Of a DNA stretch of 64,000 nucleotides, positions 35,427-43,406 are shown piece after piece; position 1 is the first letter of the stretch; each line of letters starts with the position of its first letter. The DNA lies in NCBI GenBank assembly GCA_001804705.1, contig MHAY01000013.1, positions 48,244 through 112,243 on the forward strand, written 5' to 3'. Below the pieces are notes generated by a model, which worked only from the letters and a program-made list of their open reading frames with translations, made no database searches and was not told the DNA's origin. A program made the position numbers and the translations under genes. The stretch is from Ignavibacteria bacterium RIFOXYC2_FULL_35_21 (GTDB lineage: Bacteria; Bacteroidota; Ignavibacteria; Kapaibacteriales; UBA2268).

Positions 35427-35783
35427 ATTACTTCTCCAAAAAAAGTATTTAATAAAAAAATAATTTTTAACTTTGATTCTTTGACACCCAATATCGTTTT
35501 TTGGTTTAAAATTATTTTGAGCATCATGCTTTTATTACAAATAACACAAAATATCTAAAATGGTTGCAAAATTTTTTACAGAAGAATAAAATTAATTAAT
35601 AACTGTTGAAATTGTGTTCATTTTTTAAGTTGTATTGTTAACACATTATTAGGTCTAATGTCTTAGCAAATATTAATTTAATAATGATAAATTTATTACA
35701 ATTCTTTAATTAAAAATAATTTACTTAATATCGCAACGTCAGAATTAATGTAATTTTTGTTAGTTTCTAAATGAGGAAATAAA
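35427..35783. other. 357-bp intergenic region between divergent lipoprotein genes
   Basis: AT-rich DNA holding the promoter of the Spy-like gene (described separately) and presumably that of the next lipoprotein gene; GCAAC at about 35750 on the plus strand lacks a good -10 block at N17. No reading frame worth calling was seen. Confidence 0.6.
35536..35571 (-). promoter_or_regulatory. Putative promoter of the Spy-like gene (GCAAC-N17-GTTA type)
   Basis: On the minus strand TTTTGCAAC, 14 bases, TGTGTTATTTGTA; both blocks and the spacing are identical to those upstream of the T9SS gene at 17.1 kb (22 of 22 block positions). It lies 110 bp before the start codon. Confidence 0.55.
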
Positions 35784-36392
35784 ATGAAATTATTCAAGTA
35801 TCTTTTCGCCTTCTGCTCAATTTTTCTTTTCACATCATGCTTAGTCAGAACAATCTATCCTTTATTTGAAGATAATGAGATTGTTTTTGAACCAAAACTG
35901 ATTGGCAAATGGATGAATAATGACAGCTCAGAAATATGGGAATTTTCAAAATACAAACCTGATGATACAACAAGAAATCCAAATAAATACAGGTTACAAA
36001 CAATAGCTATTTATAAAGATGGAAATAAAGATACCGCTTTATTTGAAGCCTTGACAGGCATGCTTGGAAAGAATTTATTTCTTGACGTTACAATTGACAA
36101 TAGAGAAATGATAAAGCAATGTTCACTTAATTTACGACAATCGTCACACCTCATTTTTACTCATATTTTTTATAAAGTAAATTTCAAAGATGATTCTTTG
36201 TGTTTTGTTGAAATGAGCAAAGAATGGTATACAAAGAACATGAAGAAACTCAAAATTAGTATATTACCCAGAGATGAGGGTGATTATGTAACTTTAACTT
36301 CCAGAACAAAACAGTTGCAAAATTTCATTAAAAAATATGCAAACAACCCAAAAGCCTTTCCTGAATCCGGATACTTGCATAGAATAGATTGA
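35784..36392 (+). CDS. Putative lipoprotein, unknown function
   Basis: A 202-residue protein with a lipoprotein signal (FAFCSIFLFTSC, lipobox FTSC). The body starts RTIYPLFEDNEIVFEPKLIGKWMNNDSSEIWEFSKY, a pattern of small Bacteroidota lipoproteins whose beta-barrel body resembles lipocalin-like domains (GxW near the start). Preceded by GAGGAAATAAA, a good ribosome-binding site. It stands alone between the Spy-like gene and the transglycosylase. Confidence 0.78.
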   Translation: MKLFKYLFAFCSIFLFTSCLVRTIYPLFEDNEIVFEPKLIGKWMNNDSSEIWEFSKYKPDDTTRNPNKYRLQTIAIYKDGNKDTALFEALTGMLGKNLFLDVTIDNREMIKQCSLNLRQSSHLIFTHIFYKVNFKDDSLCFVEMSKEWYTKNMKKLKISILPRDEGDYVTLTSRTKQLQNFIKKYANNPKAFPESGYLHRID

Positions 36393-36525
36393 TTGATTAA
36401 ATATCTGTTCTGTTGAAAACTTTTTGTTTCCACTATCTCATAAGTTTATTAATTTTAACAACATTATAATATGTAAAACGTGTTTTTACTGTGTTAGTAT
36501 TCTCACAGGTTCAAAAAAAGAATGA

Positions 36526-37506
36526 ATGTTGAACAAGCTCGCAAGAAAAATATTGAGGTCGGTTGATATATTAATAATATCAATAGCTGTTGTCATTGCG
36601 GCTACTGTGAGAATTTCATATTCTTCATTTTACCCCGGCGGATATGACCAAAAGGCGGCATTCTTCAAACCTGTCATTAATAAGCTAATAAAAAAAGGTG
36701 CAGACAGTTCCTTCATCTTTGCAATGATTAATGATAATAGAACAAAATTCAACGAAAGATATGTAAAAATAAATGTTACAGGCTATTTGAAAAAAGTTGA
36801 TTATTCGTCGAACTATAATGCTTTTTCGGTCAGGAAGTCACGCCAGTTCATCAGAGAGAACCGCTATATTCTTAATAAATGCGAAAAAGAATTTGGTGTT
36901 CCCAAAGAAGTCATTACCGCTGTGTTATGGGTTGAAACAAAGCATGGCTCTTATCTCGGAGATAATCATATTGCAAGCGTGTATCTAAGCACTGCAATGT
37001 GCGACCAGCCTGAGTTCATCGAATTGAATAAAAAAGAGTTGCATGAAACATTCACAGGTGATACTGCAGAATTGTCCGGCCTCGAAAAGAAAATCTCAGA
37101 AAGAGCCAGGAAAAAATCACGCTGGGCTGTTAATGAATTAGTATATCTAAGTAAAATCAATAAGTCTGCTACTGTTCCTGTTCTTGATTTAAACGGTTCA
37201 TGGGCAGGTGCTTTCGGACTGTCTCAATTCCTCCCGTCAAGTTATTTCAACTGGGCTATTGACGGTAATGGCGATGAGGTTGTTGATTTATTCAATATCG
37301 AAGATGCTATCTACAGCATAGCAAATTACCTGAAGAAGAACGGATGGTCTGACTCTTATGATAGCTGGAAAAAAGCCATTTACCATTACAACAACAGTAA
37401 TGATTACGTCGATGCCATATTCAGGCTTGCCTCAAAACTTGAAATCAGTACAATCAGAGGAGCGGCAATGGGTGCTGATGGGAAACCCATTCCGCCAAAT
37501 CCCTAA
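36526..37506 (+). CDS. Lytic murein transglycosylase (MltB/SLT2-like)
   Basis: Cleaves glycan strands of peptidoglycan. After an N-terminal membrane anchor or signal (ILIISIAVVIAATVRI), the catalytic part begins near 120 with PKEVITAVLWVETKHGSYLG, where the glutamate of WVETKHG matches the MltB catalytic residue. GSWAGAFGLSQFLPSSYFNWAID and the late IANYLKKNGW are also family features. At 326 residues it is compact, without extra binding modules. It stands alone on the plus strand. Confidence 0.9.
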   Translation: MLNKLARKILRSVDILIISIAVVIAATVRISYSSFYPGGYDQKAAFFKPVINKLIKKGADSSFIFAMINDNRTKFNERYVKINVTGYLKKVDYSSNYNAFSVRKSRQFIRENRYILNKCEKEFGVPKEVITAVLWVETKHGSYLGDNHIASVYLSTAMCDQPEFIELNKKELHETFTGDTAELSGLEKKISERARKKSRWAVNELVYLSKINKSATVPVLDLNGSWAGAFGLSQFLPSSYFNWAIDGNGDEVVDLFNIEDAIYSIANYLKKNGWSDSYDSWKKAIYHYNNSNDYVDAIFRLASKLEISTIRGAAMGADGKPIPPNP

Positions 37507-37529
37507 TTCAAAATAAACCGGAAAATATG

Positions 37530-38798
37530 CTATCTTTTCACATCAATCTTGCTCAAAAGTATCAAGTTTTTTGGGTCTGAATAATCATACTGAAATAATC
37601 CATCACTTCCTATCATAATAGCGATTTTTCCAAGTGGAATAATGTCATAAGTCTGAATATCGCTCTGCCAGTTTAGCAATTCTATATTCATTGGGTCTTT
37701 TACATCAAACACCTTCAACCCGGCTTTGCCGTCACAAATGAATAGTGTAGTTCCGTCAATACCTACTCCAGCAGGTTCCTGCATCGGGTATGATTTCAAC
37801 AGAATTGGTTTCATCAAATTTGTTATATCAAGTATATCAAGCTGATTCAGATTACCTGCACAGCTTGTACCTGTCCGCAAAGTAACATAAGCATATTTAT
37901 CTTCTGCAACCACGGGGTCACAGCCTCTTGCATGTGAGAACTGCCCAAGGTAAGTTGGGTTCCACGGTGTTGAAGCATCATATATAAACATTCCGGTTTG
38001 GGAACCTATGAACAACTTGTCTCTGAACGGGAAAATAGTCTCAATGTTCCAGCCGATATTAACTTTGTTCCAGGGTCTCGGATTTTCAGGTATTGATATG
38101 TCAATTGATTGCAGATTAGACCTGTCAACGACATATAGATAATTTAAATAAGTTGTGAACCGTGCCATAGAACCGCCCTTCCCGCTTGAACCACCAATAT
38201 TACCAACATCAATCGGGCCACCATTATAATCTAGGCCGCTACTCTTCCATCCATCCATAGGTGAAACAACATAGTCGTTCCCGTCAACTTCATAAGTTAT
38301 AGTTGTATCTCTTACATCCCACCTAATCAAAATCCCTTTTTCCGGGTCAATATACGAACCTTCAAGGTCAAGGGGATTTGGAAAAATGTCTTTAACCCTT
38401 TTCACAATTGTCGGATTGAGAGGGTCTTTGATGTCAATTGCCACAAGGTCAATGTAACTGTCAGCATAAAGAATACCGTCTCTCACGGCAATATCGCCAT
38501 TACCCGGTATTTCAATAAAAGATATAGGATTAGGTGAAGCAGGATTACCGTCATCAATAATATGAACACCTTGTCCGCTTTCGCAAATGAACAGGTACTT
38601 CCCGAAAATGTAAATTTTACCGGGTCTTTCAAGTTCTCGGGCAGAAGTGGTTTTCACACCGTTTCTGAACTCTTCTATGCTCTGGTAAACCGGAGTATAG
38701 ACCTTAGTCTTATAGCTGATGGTTTTAGTTGTATAACAGCCGCTAAGTAAAATAATTGTAAAAAGGGTAACAAACGAGAGCAGAACTTTGTTTCTCAT
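37530..38798 (-). CDS. LVIVD-repeat beta-propeller lipoprotein
   Basis: A surface or periplasmic lipoprotein of about 422 residues. I move the start from the track position (38840) to the ATG at 38798, because AAAGGAG lies just upstream and the product then begins with a clean lipoprotein signal (MRNKVLLSFVTLFTIILLSGC). Repeats of the LVIVD type follow: IYIFGKYLFICESGQGVHIIDDGNPASP, IDLVAIDIKDPLNPTIV, LNQLDILDITNLMKPILL, GLKVFDVKDPMNIELL. These predict a beta-propeller, usually a protein- or ligand-binding surface domain. No enzymatic residues are evident. Confidence 0.87.
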   Translation of the reverse strand: MRNKVLLSFVTLFTIILLSGCYTTKTISYKTKVYTPVYQSIEEFRNGVKTTSARELERPGKIYIFGKYLFICESGQGVHIIDDGNPASPNPISFIEIPGNGDIAVRDGILYADSYIDLVAIDIKDPLNPTIVKRVKDIFPNPLDLEGSYIDPEKGILIRWDVRDTTITYEVDGNDYVVSPMDGWKSSGLDYNGGPIDVGNIGGSSGKGGSMARFTTYLNYLYVVDRSNLQSIDISIPENPRPWNKVNIGWNIETIFPFRDKLFIGSQTGMFIYDASTPWNPTYLGQFSHARGCDPVVAEDKYAYVTLRTGTSCAGNLNQLDILDITNLMKPILLKSYPMQEPAGVGIDGTTLFICDGKAGLKVFDVKDPMNIELLNWQSDIQTYDIIPLGKIAIMIGSDGLFQYDYSDPKNLILLSKIDVKR

Positions 38799-38944
38799 AT
38801 CACACACTCCTTTCGGAATTGTTTTACAAAATGTTTCCAATTTTTTGTCAATATATAAATATATAAACCCAAAAAAATGAAAAATGTTTCAGTGAGATAG
38901 AAATTTTTTTATTTATTTCACAAACTAATTCAATTATTAAAATT

Positions 38945-39556
38945 CTAGATTATTGATATAATTGATATAAACAATGAAAAAATTATTCCTAATATTAAAG
39001 AGGAAGTTCTAATTATTTTTTTGCTGCTATACAAGTAGAAAAAAGCACCTAATGTAATAATTAATGTTATGATAATTAGTATCGGTATTAACTTTATATC
39101 CGACACCTCATCAAAAACCATTAATACCGATATAGGAAGAATGCCGTAAAGAGAAAATACAATCAAACTCGTATCATCCTTAATTCTTTCTGCAAGTTTC
39201 TTTAGAGGTTTGAGAGATGGTTTTAAAACAATTGAAATTATTAATGCCATAGCGAAAGGTAACAATGCCCACACTCCGAGAATCGTTCCGCCGGTAATAC
39301 TTGGTATTGACACATTCATTAATAATAAACTAAAGATAATGCAAAATCCGACAGATGGGATTGTCCAGCGGGGAAATTCCTTAATCCAGCCTACGACAAA
39401 CAGCACGAACATTGAAATGACCGGGACAAAAAAGACCAATCCTGAAAGATATAATGGTAGTTTAACATAATCAAATGAATCAATATCAATCAAGCCAAGA
39501 AATAGAAATGGTAATGATGATAAAATTGAAACCCTTAATGAAAAATTGTTTTCCAT
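38945..39556 (-). CDS. Multi-pass membrane protein, unknown function
   Basis: A 203-residue protein made almost wholly of about six hydrophobic helices (SLPFLFLGLIDI, LSGLVFFVPVISMFVLFVVGWI, GILPISVLMVFDEV, LIPILIIITLIITLGAFFYLY). No signature residues. I do not recognise a family. It lies between the LVIVD lipoprotein and QueG genes on the same strand. Confidence 0.68.
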   Translation of the reverse strand: MENNFSLRVSILSSLPFLFLGLIDIDSFDYVKLPLYLSGLVFFVPVISMFVLFVVGWIKEFPRWTIPSVGFCIIFSLLLMNVSIPSITGGTILGVWALLPFAMALIISIVLKPSLKPLKKLAERIKDDTSLIVFSLYGILPISVLMVFDEVSDIKLIPILIIITLIITLGAFFYLYSSKKIIRTSSLILGIIFSLFISIISII

Positions 39557-39622
39557 AATTTAGACTCCAAATGTGAAATTGTTTTTTATTAAATACGAAT
39601 AATACTTGTTTTTGGTTTACAA

Positions 39623-40597
39623 TTATTCCTTTATCATACACACATTTCGTTTCATACCTTTCAGCTTGATACGTTTTAAAGAGCGGTCTTTGAACATTAT
39701 CTTGAATTCTTCGTTTGTGAGGTTTTGTATAAACTCTTTTGACAGTTCTGTCCGATTATCTTTGACTTGGAATTCAGTTTCTTCAGTTGGTTTGGCAAAG
39801 CGGTTCCAGGGACATACTTCCTGGCAAATGTCACACCCGAACACTCTTGAACGTGAATTGTTTACGATGTCGAGAGGTATTTCAATATACGACTTTGTCT
39901 CGATTGTCCAGTATGAAATACAGCGGGTTGCATCAACTAATCCCGGTTTTATTATTGCAGATGTAGGACAATCATCGAGGCATTTTGTACAGTCACCGCA
40001 AAAATCTTTGTGCGGTTCATCAGGTTCAAATTCATTAGTAGTAAGAATAATTCCAAGAAACACATAAGAGCCAAATTCTTTTGTGAGAATCAAACTGTTT
40101 TTCCCCTGCCATCCGACACCGGCACGTACAGCAAGAAGCTTTTCAGGTAAGGTACCGGAGTCAACAAAAGTCATATTTTTACTGTCGGGAAAAATTTCAC
40201 TAATTTTTTCTGCGAGGCTTATCAGTTTTAGTTTTATGATTTTATGATAGTCCTTACCCCAGGCATAACGGGCTATCTTGCCAGAATTAATTTTAGCTAT
40301 GTGATTCTTATCAGGATTAAAATAATTAACAGCAAGAACAATTGCAGTTTTACAGCCTTCAAGAATTTTTGATGGGTCGAATCTTTCTTCTAAATTTCGT
40401 TCCAGATATTTCATACTCCCATGCCTGCCCTCATCTACCCATTTCCTGAAAACCTCCTTTTCTTCGACAAATGGCTCGACACTTGCAAACCCGATTTTAT
40501 CGAAACCGAGTTTTTGAGAATAAGATATTATATTTAATTTTAAAGATTTTTTCACTATAATTGTAATACATATAAAATCATAAATTTTATTTAACAT
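39623..40597 (-). CDS. queG: Epoxyqueuosine reductase
   Basis: Performs the last step of queuosine tRNA modification, reducing epoxyqueuosine to queuosine with cobalamin and two 4Fe-4S clusters. Cluster motifs are complete: FCGDCTKCLDDCPTSAI and FGCDICQEVCPWN. The cobalamin/substrate domain (GFASVEPF, GRHGSMKYLERN, DSGTLPEKLLAVRAGVGWQGKNS) is also clear. The ATG at 40597 has AAAAGGA immediately upstream; an in-frame GTG 14 codons later would give the more usual N-terminus (VKKSLKLNIISYSQKLGF). Confidence 0.95.
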   Translation of the reverse strand: MLNKIYDFICITIIVKKSLKLNIISYSQKLGFDKIGFASVEPFVEEKEVFRKWVDEGRHGSMKYLERNLEERFDPSKILEGCKTAIVLAVNYFNPDKNHIAKINSGKIARYAWGKDYHKIIKLKLISLAEKISEIFPDSKNMTFVDSGTLPEKLLAVRAGVGWQGKNSLILTKEFGSYVFLGIILTTNEFEPDEPHKDFCGDCTKCLDDCPTSAIIKPGLVDATRCISYWTIETKSYIEIPLDIVNNSRSRVFGCDICQEVCPWNRFAKPTEETEFQVKDNRTELSKEFIQNLTNEEFKIMFKDRSLKRIKLKGMKRNVCMIKE

Positions 40598-40692
40598 TTA
40601 TCCTTTTTAGTTGAATAATAATTATAATCTGCAAAGATAAATTTTTATTTTAAATATCAAATTAATACATACTTTATTTTATTGGAAAAACG

Positions 40693-40923
40693 ATGGACTT
40701 AAAAATAGAACTCGAACAATATCAGAAAAAAATTGATGAAGAGACCGGTTCAATCCTTTTTTTCATGAAGGATTTTAAGGGTATTCCTGATAAAGTTATT
40801 AATGGAGACGGCTGGACTATAGAAATGAAAGACGAATCTATCGTTATGATAGATATTTATAAGCCTAAAATATTAATTGAACATATATTAAATTCTTATC
40901 AGGAATCTACAATAAATAATTAA
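40693..40923 (+). CDS. Small hypothetical protein
   Basis: A 76-residue acidic protein (DLKIELEQYQKKIDEETGSILFFMKDFKGIPDKVI) starting 95 bp from the divergent queG gene. No signal peptide or motif is seen and I do not recognise it. Base composition and the lack of an overlapping frame make it a plausible gene. Confidence 0.5.
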   Translation: MDLKIELEQYQKKIDEETGSILFFMKDFKGIPDKVINGDGWTIEMKDESIVMIDIYKPKILIEHILNSYQESTINN

Positions 40924-40949
40924 ATTATTCAATTCTAATAAATATAAAA

Positions 40950-41357
40950 TTATATATTTTCTCTCCATTTAGGTATATCGAATTTAGGGTATTCGATATA
41001 GATTTTTCCTTCTTTTTCAATTATTTCATATTTTCTGAGGCTTCTCAATCCCTGAAGTGGATTAACATTTTTTCCCGTTTCGAGAGAGTATGTCCATCCG
41101 TGTTCAGGACAGCTTATTTTCATATCATCAATAATTCCATCATAAATTTTATCCTGATGACGGTGGGGGCAGATATTCGACAAGCAATACAATCTTCCCT
41201 GCCTCCTGAACACTGCAAGCTGTTTATCGAGGTCATCATCAAAAAGGAACTGGTAACCTTTGCCTTCATATATTTTATTAGAAGGACAGAGGAATATATA
41301 ATCCTTACCTTCGATAACAAACCTGTCTTTAATACTGCTGAGGTTGAGTTTGGTCAT
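40950..41357 (-). CDS. Rieske [2Fe-2S] domain protein
   Basis: A 135-residue soluble ferredoxin-like protein with the Rieske ligands CPHRH and CPEHGW (C-x-H ... C-x2-H, 18 residues apart), followed by YSLETGKNVNPLQGLRSLRKYEI, typical of small Rieske proteins. It starts one base after the MBL hydrolase stop, so both are made together. It may feed electrons to an oxygenase, but none is encoded nearby. Confidence 0.92.
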   Translation of the reverse strand: MTKLNLSSIKDRFVIEGKDYIFLCPSNKIYEGKGYQFLFDDDLDKQLAVFRRQGRLYCLSNICPHRHQDKIYDGIIDDMKISCPEHGWTYSLETGKNVNPLQGLRSLRKYEIIEKEGKIYIEYPKFDIPKWRENI

Positions 41358-41358
41358 A

Positions 41359-42213
41359 TTAATATTTTGTTATTTCAACTTTCTCACCGGCAGTAAAGCC
41401 TTTTTCAGTTGAGATTATTTTCGATGCCTGCATAAAAGCATCATGCTCATAAGCTATGAGCCATCCCTCTTCATATGCCTGTGGCAGCAGTTTCTTTTTC
41501 TCCTCGATTGTAGTTAAAGGATTATTATCATATCCCATAACGAAAGGAATATTGATATGAGCATGAGTAGGAGACAAATCCGCACAATAGAGCAATGACT
41601 GACCTGAATCAGAAATTTTAACAAGCTGCATGGAATTTGTATGCCCAAATAAAGGAATCAAGCTAATCCCGGGGAATATCTCCCCCGCTCCGTCAATAGT
41701 TTCCAACATACCATCGGCAATAAGAGGTTCATAATCATCCTTGACAAATGATGCCTTATCCTTATCTGTTGGTTTTATTGCCCAATTAAGCTGGTTTTTC
41801 TGAACATAATATTTTGCATTAGGAAAAGTCGGAACAATTTTTCCATCTTTTATTGTTGTGCCTCCACCTGCATGGTCGAAGTGTAGATGTGTAAGAATTA
41901 CATCTGTTATATCATTTGCCGAAATACCAAATTTTAGTAAAGCTGTCTCAATCGAAGATTTGTCTCTGTCAATTGCATATATTTGGGCGAATTTATCTTT
42001 AAACTTTGTACCGTTGCCTGTGTCAATCAGCACTATCCTGTCGTCCCAGCGGACAAGAAGAGGCCGGACTGAAAGAGGTATTCTGTTTAATTCATCACCG
42101 GGATGATATGCCTTTGACCATAGCGCCTTCGGCACAACACCGAACATGGCTCCCCCATCAAGTCCGAACACGCAGGTTTCCACTGCATCTATTGTAAATT
42201 TTCCAATATTCAT
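41359..42213 (-). CDS. Metallo-beta-lactamase-fold hydrolase
   Basis: A 284-residue MBL-fold enzyme with the zinc motif THLHFDHAGG and later metal-ligand regions (LFGHTNSMQLV, YCADLSPTHAH, AYEHDAF). The layout resembles the AHL-lactonase/organophosphate-hydrolase-like subgroup, including VLIDTGNGTKF. Substrate is not predictable. It is coupled to a Rieske gene; a terminator-like hairpin upstream separates it from marR. Confidence 0.9.
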   Translation of the reverse strand: MNIGKFTIDAVETCVFGLDGGAMFGVVPKALWSKAYHPGDELNRIPLSVRPLLVRWDDRIVLIDTGNGTKFKDKFAQIYAIDRDKSSIETALLKFGISANDITDVILTHLHFDHAGGGTTIKDGKIVPTFPNAKYYVQKNQLNWAIKPTDKDKASFVKDDYEPLIADGMLETIDGAGEIFPGISLIPLFGHTNSMQLVKISDSGQSLLYCADLSPTHAHINIPFVMGYDNNPLTTIEEKKKLLPQAYEEGWLIAYEHDAFMQASKIISTEKGFTAGEKVEITKY

Positions 42214-42277
42214 AATTTATCCATAAGTCAAAAATAATTGATTAAGACTTTTAATTATTAAGTTTATTTCAAAATAA

Positions 42278-42307
42278 AATGGGTTTCTCTTTGAGAAAAA
42301 CCCATTT
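42278..42307 (-). terminator. Terminator of the marR gene
   Basis: AAATGGGTTT / AAACCCATTT flanks an inner TCTC-ttt-GAGA stem. It lies just after marR on the minus strand, and the minus-strand continuation is ATTTTATTTTG, a usable T-rich tail. Confidence 0.75.
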
Positions 42308-42342
42308 GAACCGCAAATTTAAATTCGTTCGATATAAGAATT

Positions 42343-42810
42343 TCAGACTCTATCTTCCCATTTTTTCATAGCATCGAAAAAAAGTGCGACATTTTCTAAA
42401 ATCTCATCTCTTTTCCCATCTGGCAGGTACTCGAGTATTTCTTCATGAAGCTTTGTATATTCATTAATTACCTTATCAATGAAACTAATTGCATCGGGTG
42501 TGATGTATGTTTGAATACCCCTTCGGTCGTTCTTATCAATTTGCCTCGAAATCAAATTTTTGAATTCGAGTGAATTAAGAAGATGAGTAATTCTTCCGGG
42601 AGTCAATTTCATCTGTTTTGCCAAAGTCTTTGTGCTGATTGCTTCATTCTCTTTAATAATCCTCAAACATCTGAATTCAGCAGGAGTGAGTTTGAATTTA
42701 CTGCTGAAGAAATGGTCTTTAATCTGACAAAATTTTTCAAGCTGAATTGTTAAATTTGCCATCATGCGAGCTTGTTCAATTTGACTAGTTGAGATTTTTT
42801 TTTCGGACAT
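42343..42810 (-). CDS. MarR family transcriptional regulator
   Basis: A winged helix-turn-helix repressor of about 155 residues. LTPAEFRCLRIIKENEAISTKTLAKQMKLTPGRITHLLNSLEFKNLISR is the DNA-binding domain and KNDRRGIQTYIT the wing. I prefer the ATG at 42810 (MSEKKIST) over the track's TTG at 42831. It lies upstream of the MBL/Rieske pair, divergent from the foldase gene across 0.6 kb, and may regulate the MBL pair or itself. Confidence 0.9.
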   Translation of the reverse strand: MSEKKISTSQIEQARMMANLTIQLEKFCQIKDHFFSSKFKLTPAEFRCLRIIKENEAISTKTLAKQMKLTPGRITHLLNSLEFKNLISRQIDKNDRRGIQTYITPDAISFIDKVINEYTKLHEEILEYLPDGKRDEILENVALFFDAMKKWEDRV

Positions 42811-43406
42811 AAAACACCAAATATTAATCAAAGGACAACAATTTATAAAATAAAATTATTACAAGATAAATAGTTTATTCAATATTATAAAGAAAATATT
42901 AAAAATTATAATCAGACATATTATTCTGTAATTTATAAGTTGCAAATAATAAATTACTTAATTACATCATAGAAATAATATAAATTTTCAAAAAAAATTC
43001 AATCTTTGACTTAATATAATAAATTTAGGTTAGATTTAATATTTTATTTATTAAAGTAATAATATTCATTTTTCAATTTTAAATCAATTTTAAATTTTAA
43101 TGACAGAATGTAATGGGATAAAATAAAACCATTATCTGTTGAGAATTTGAAGGAAAAAGGTTATTGAAAAAAATGAATATTTTGAAAATTTGTTCATTGA
43201 TAATTCAATGAAAATTACAAATTTGAAAATAGAAAATTCTTACTCCGTGTAAATTCTAACTATGATGCGTATCATCGTGTATAAATTCTTAAACATTTAG
43301 GAAATTAATATAAAATTGGATATTAATTGAAATCTCAATAAGTTTGTTGTTCTGAATTTTTCAATTTTATTAAAACTGATTAAAATAATAAGGAGATAGT
43401 ATTCTA
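42811..43406. other. Nearly 600-bp AT-rich intergenic region between marR and the foldase gene
   Basis: Extremely AT-rich with no convincing reading frame. It should contain both divergent promoters. A short dyad ATGAT-gcgt-ATCAT at about 43262-43275 could be a MarR-type operator, but it is weak. Nothing else is evident. Confidence 0.5.

Noticed and set aside
43262-43275. Dyad ATGAT-gcgt-ATCAT as a MarR operator
   Set aside because: Only 5-bp arms in very AT-rich DNA and about 450 bp from marR; too weak to call.
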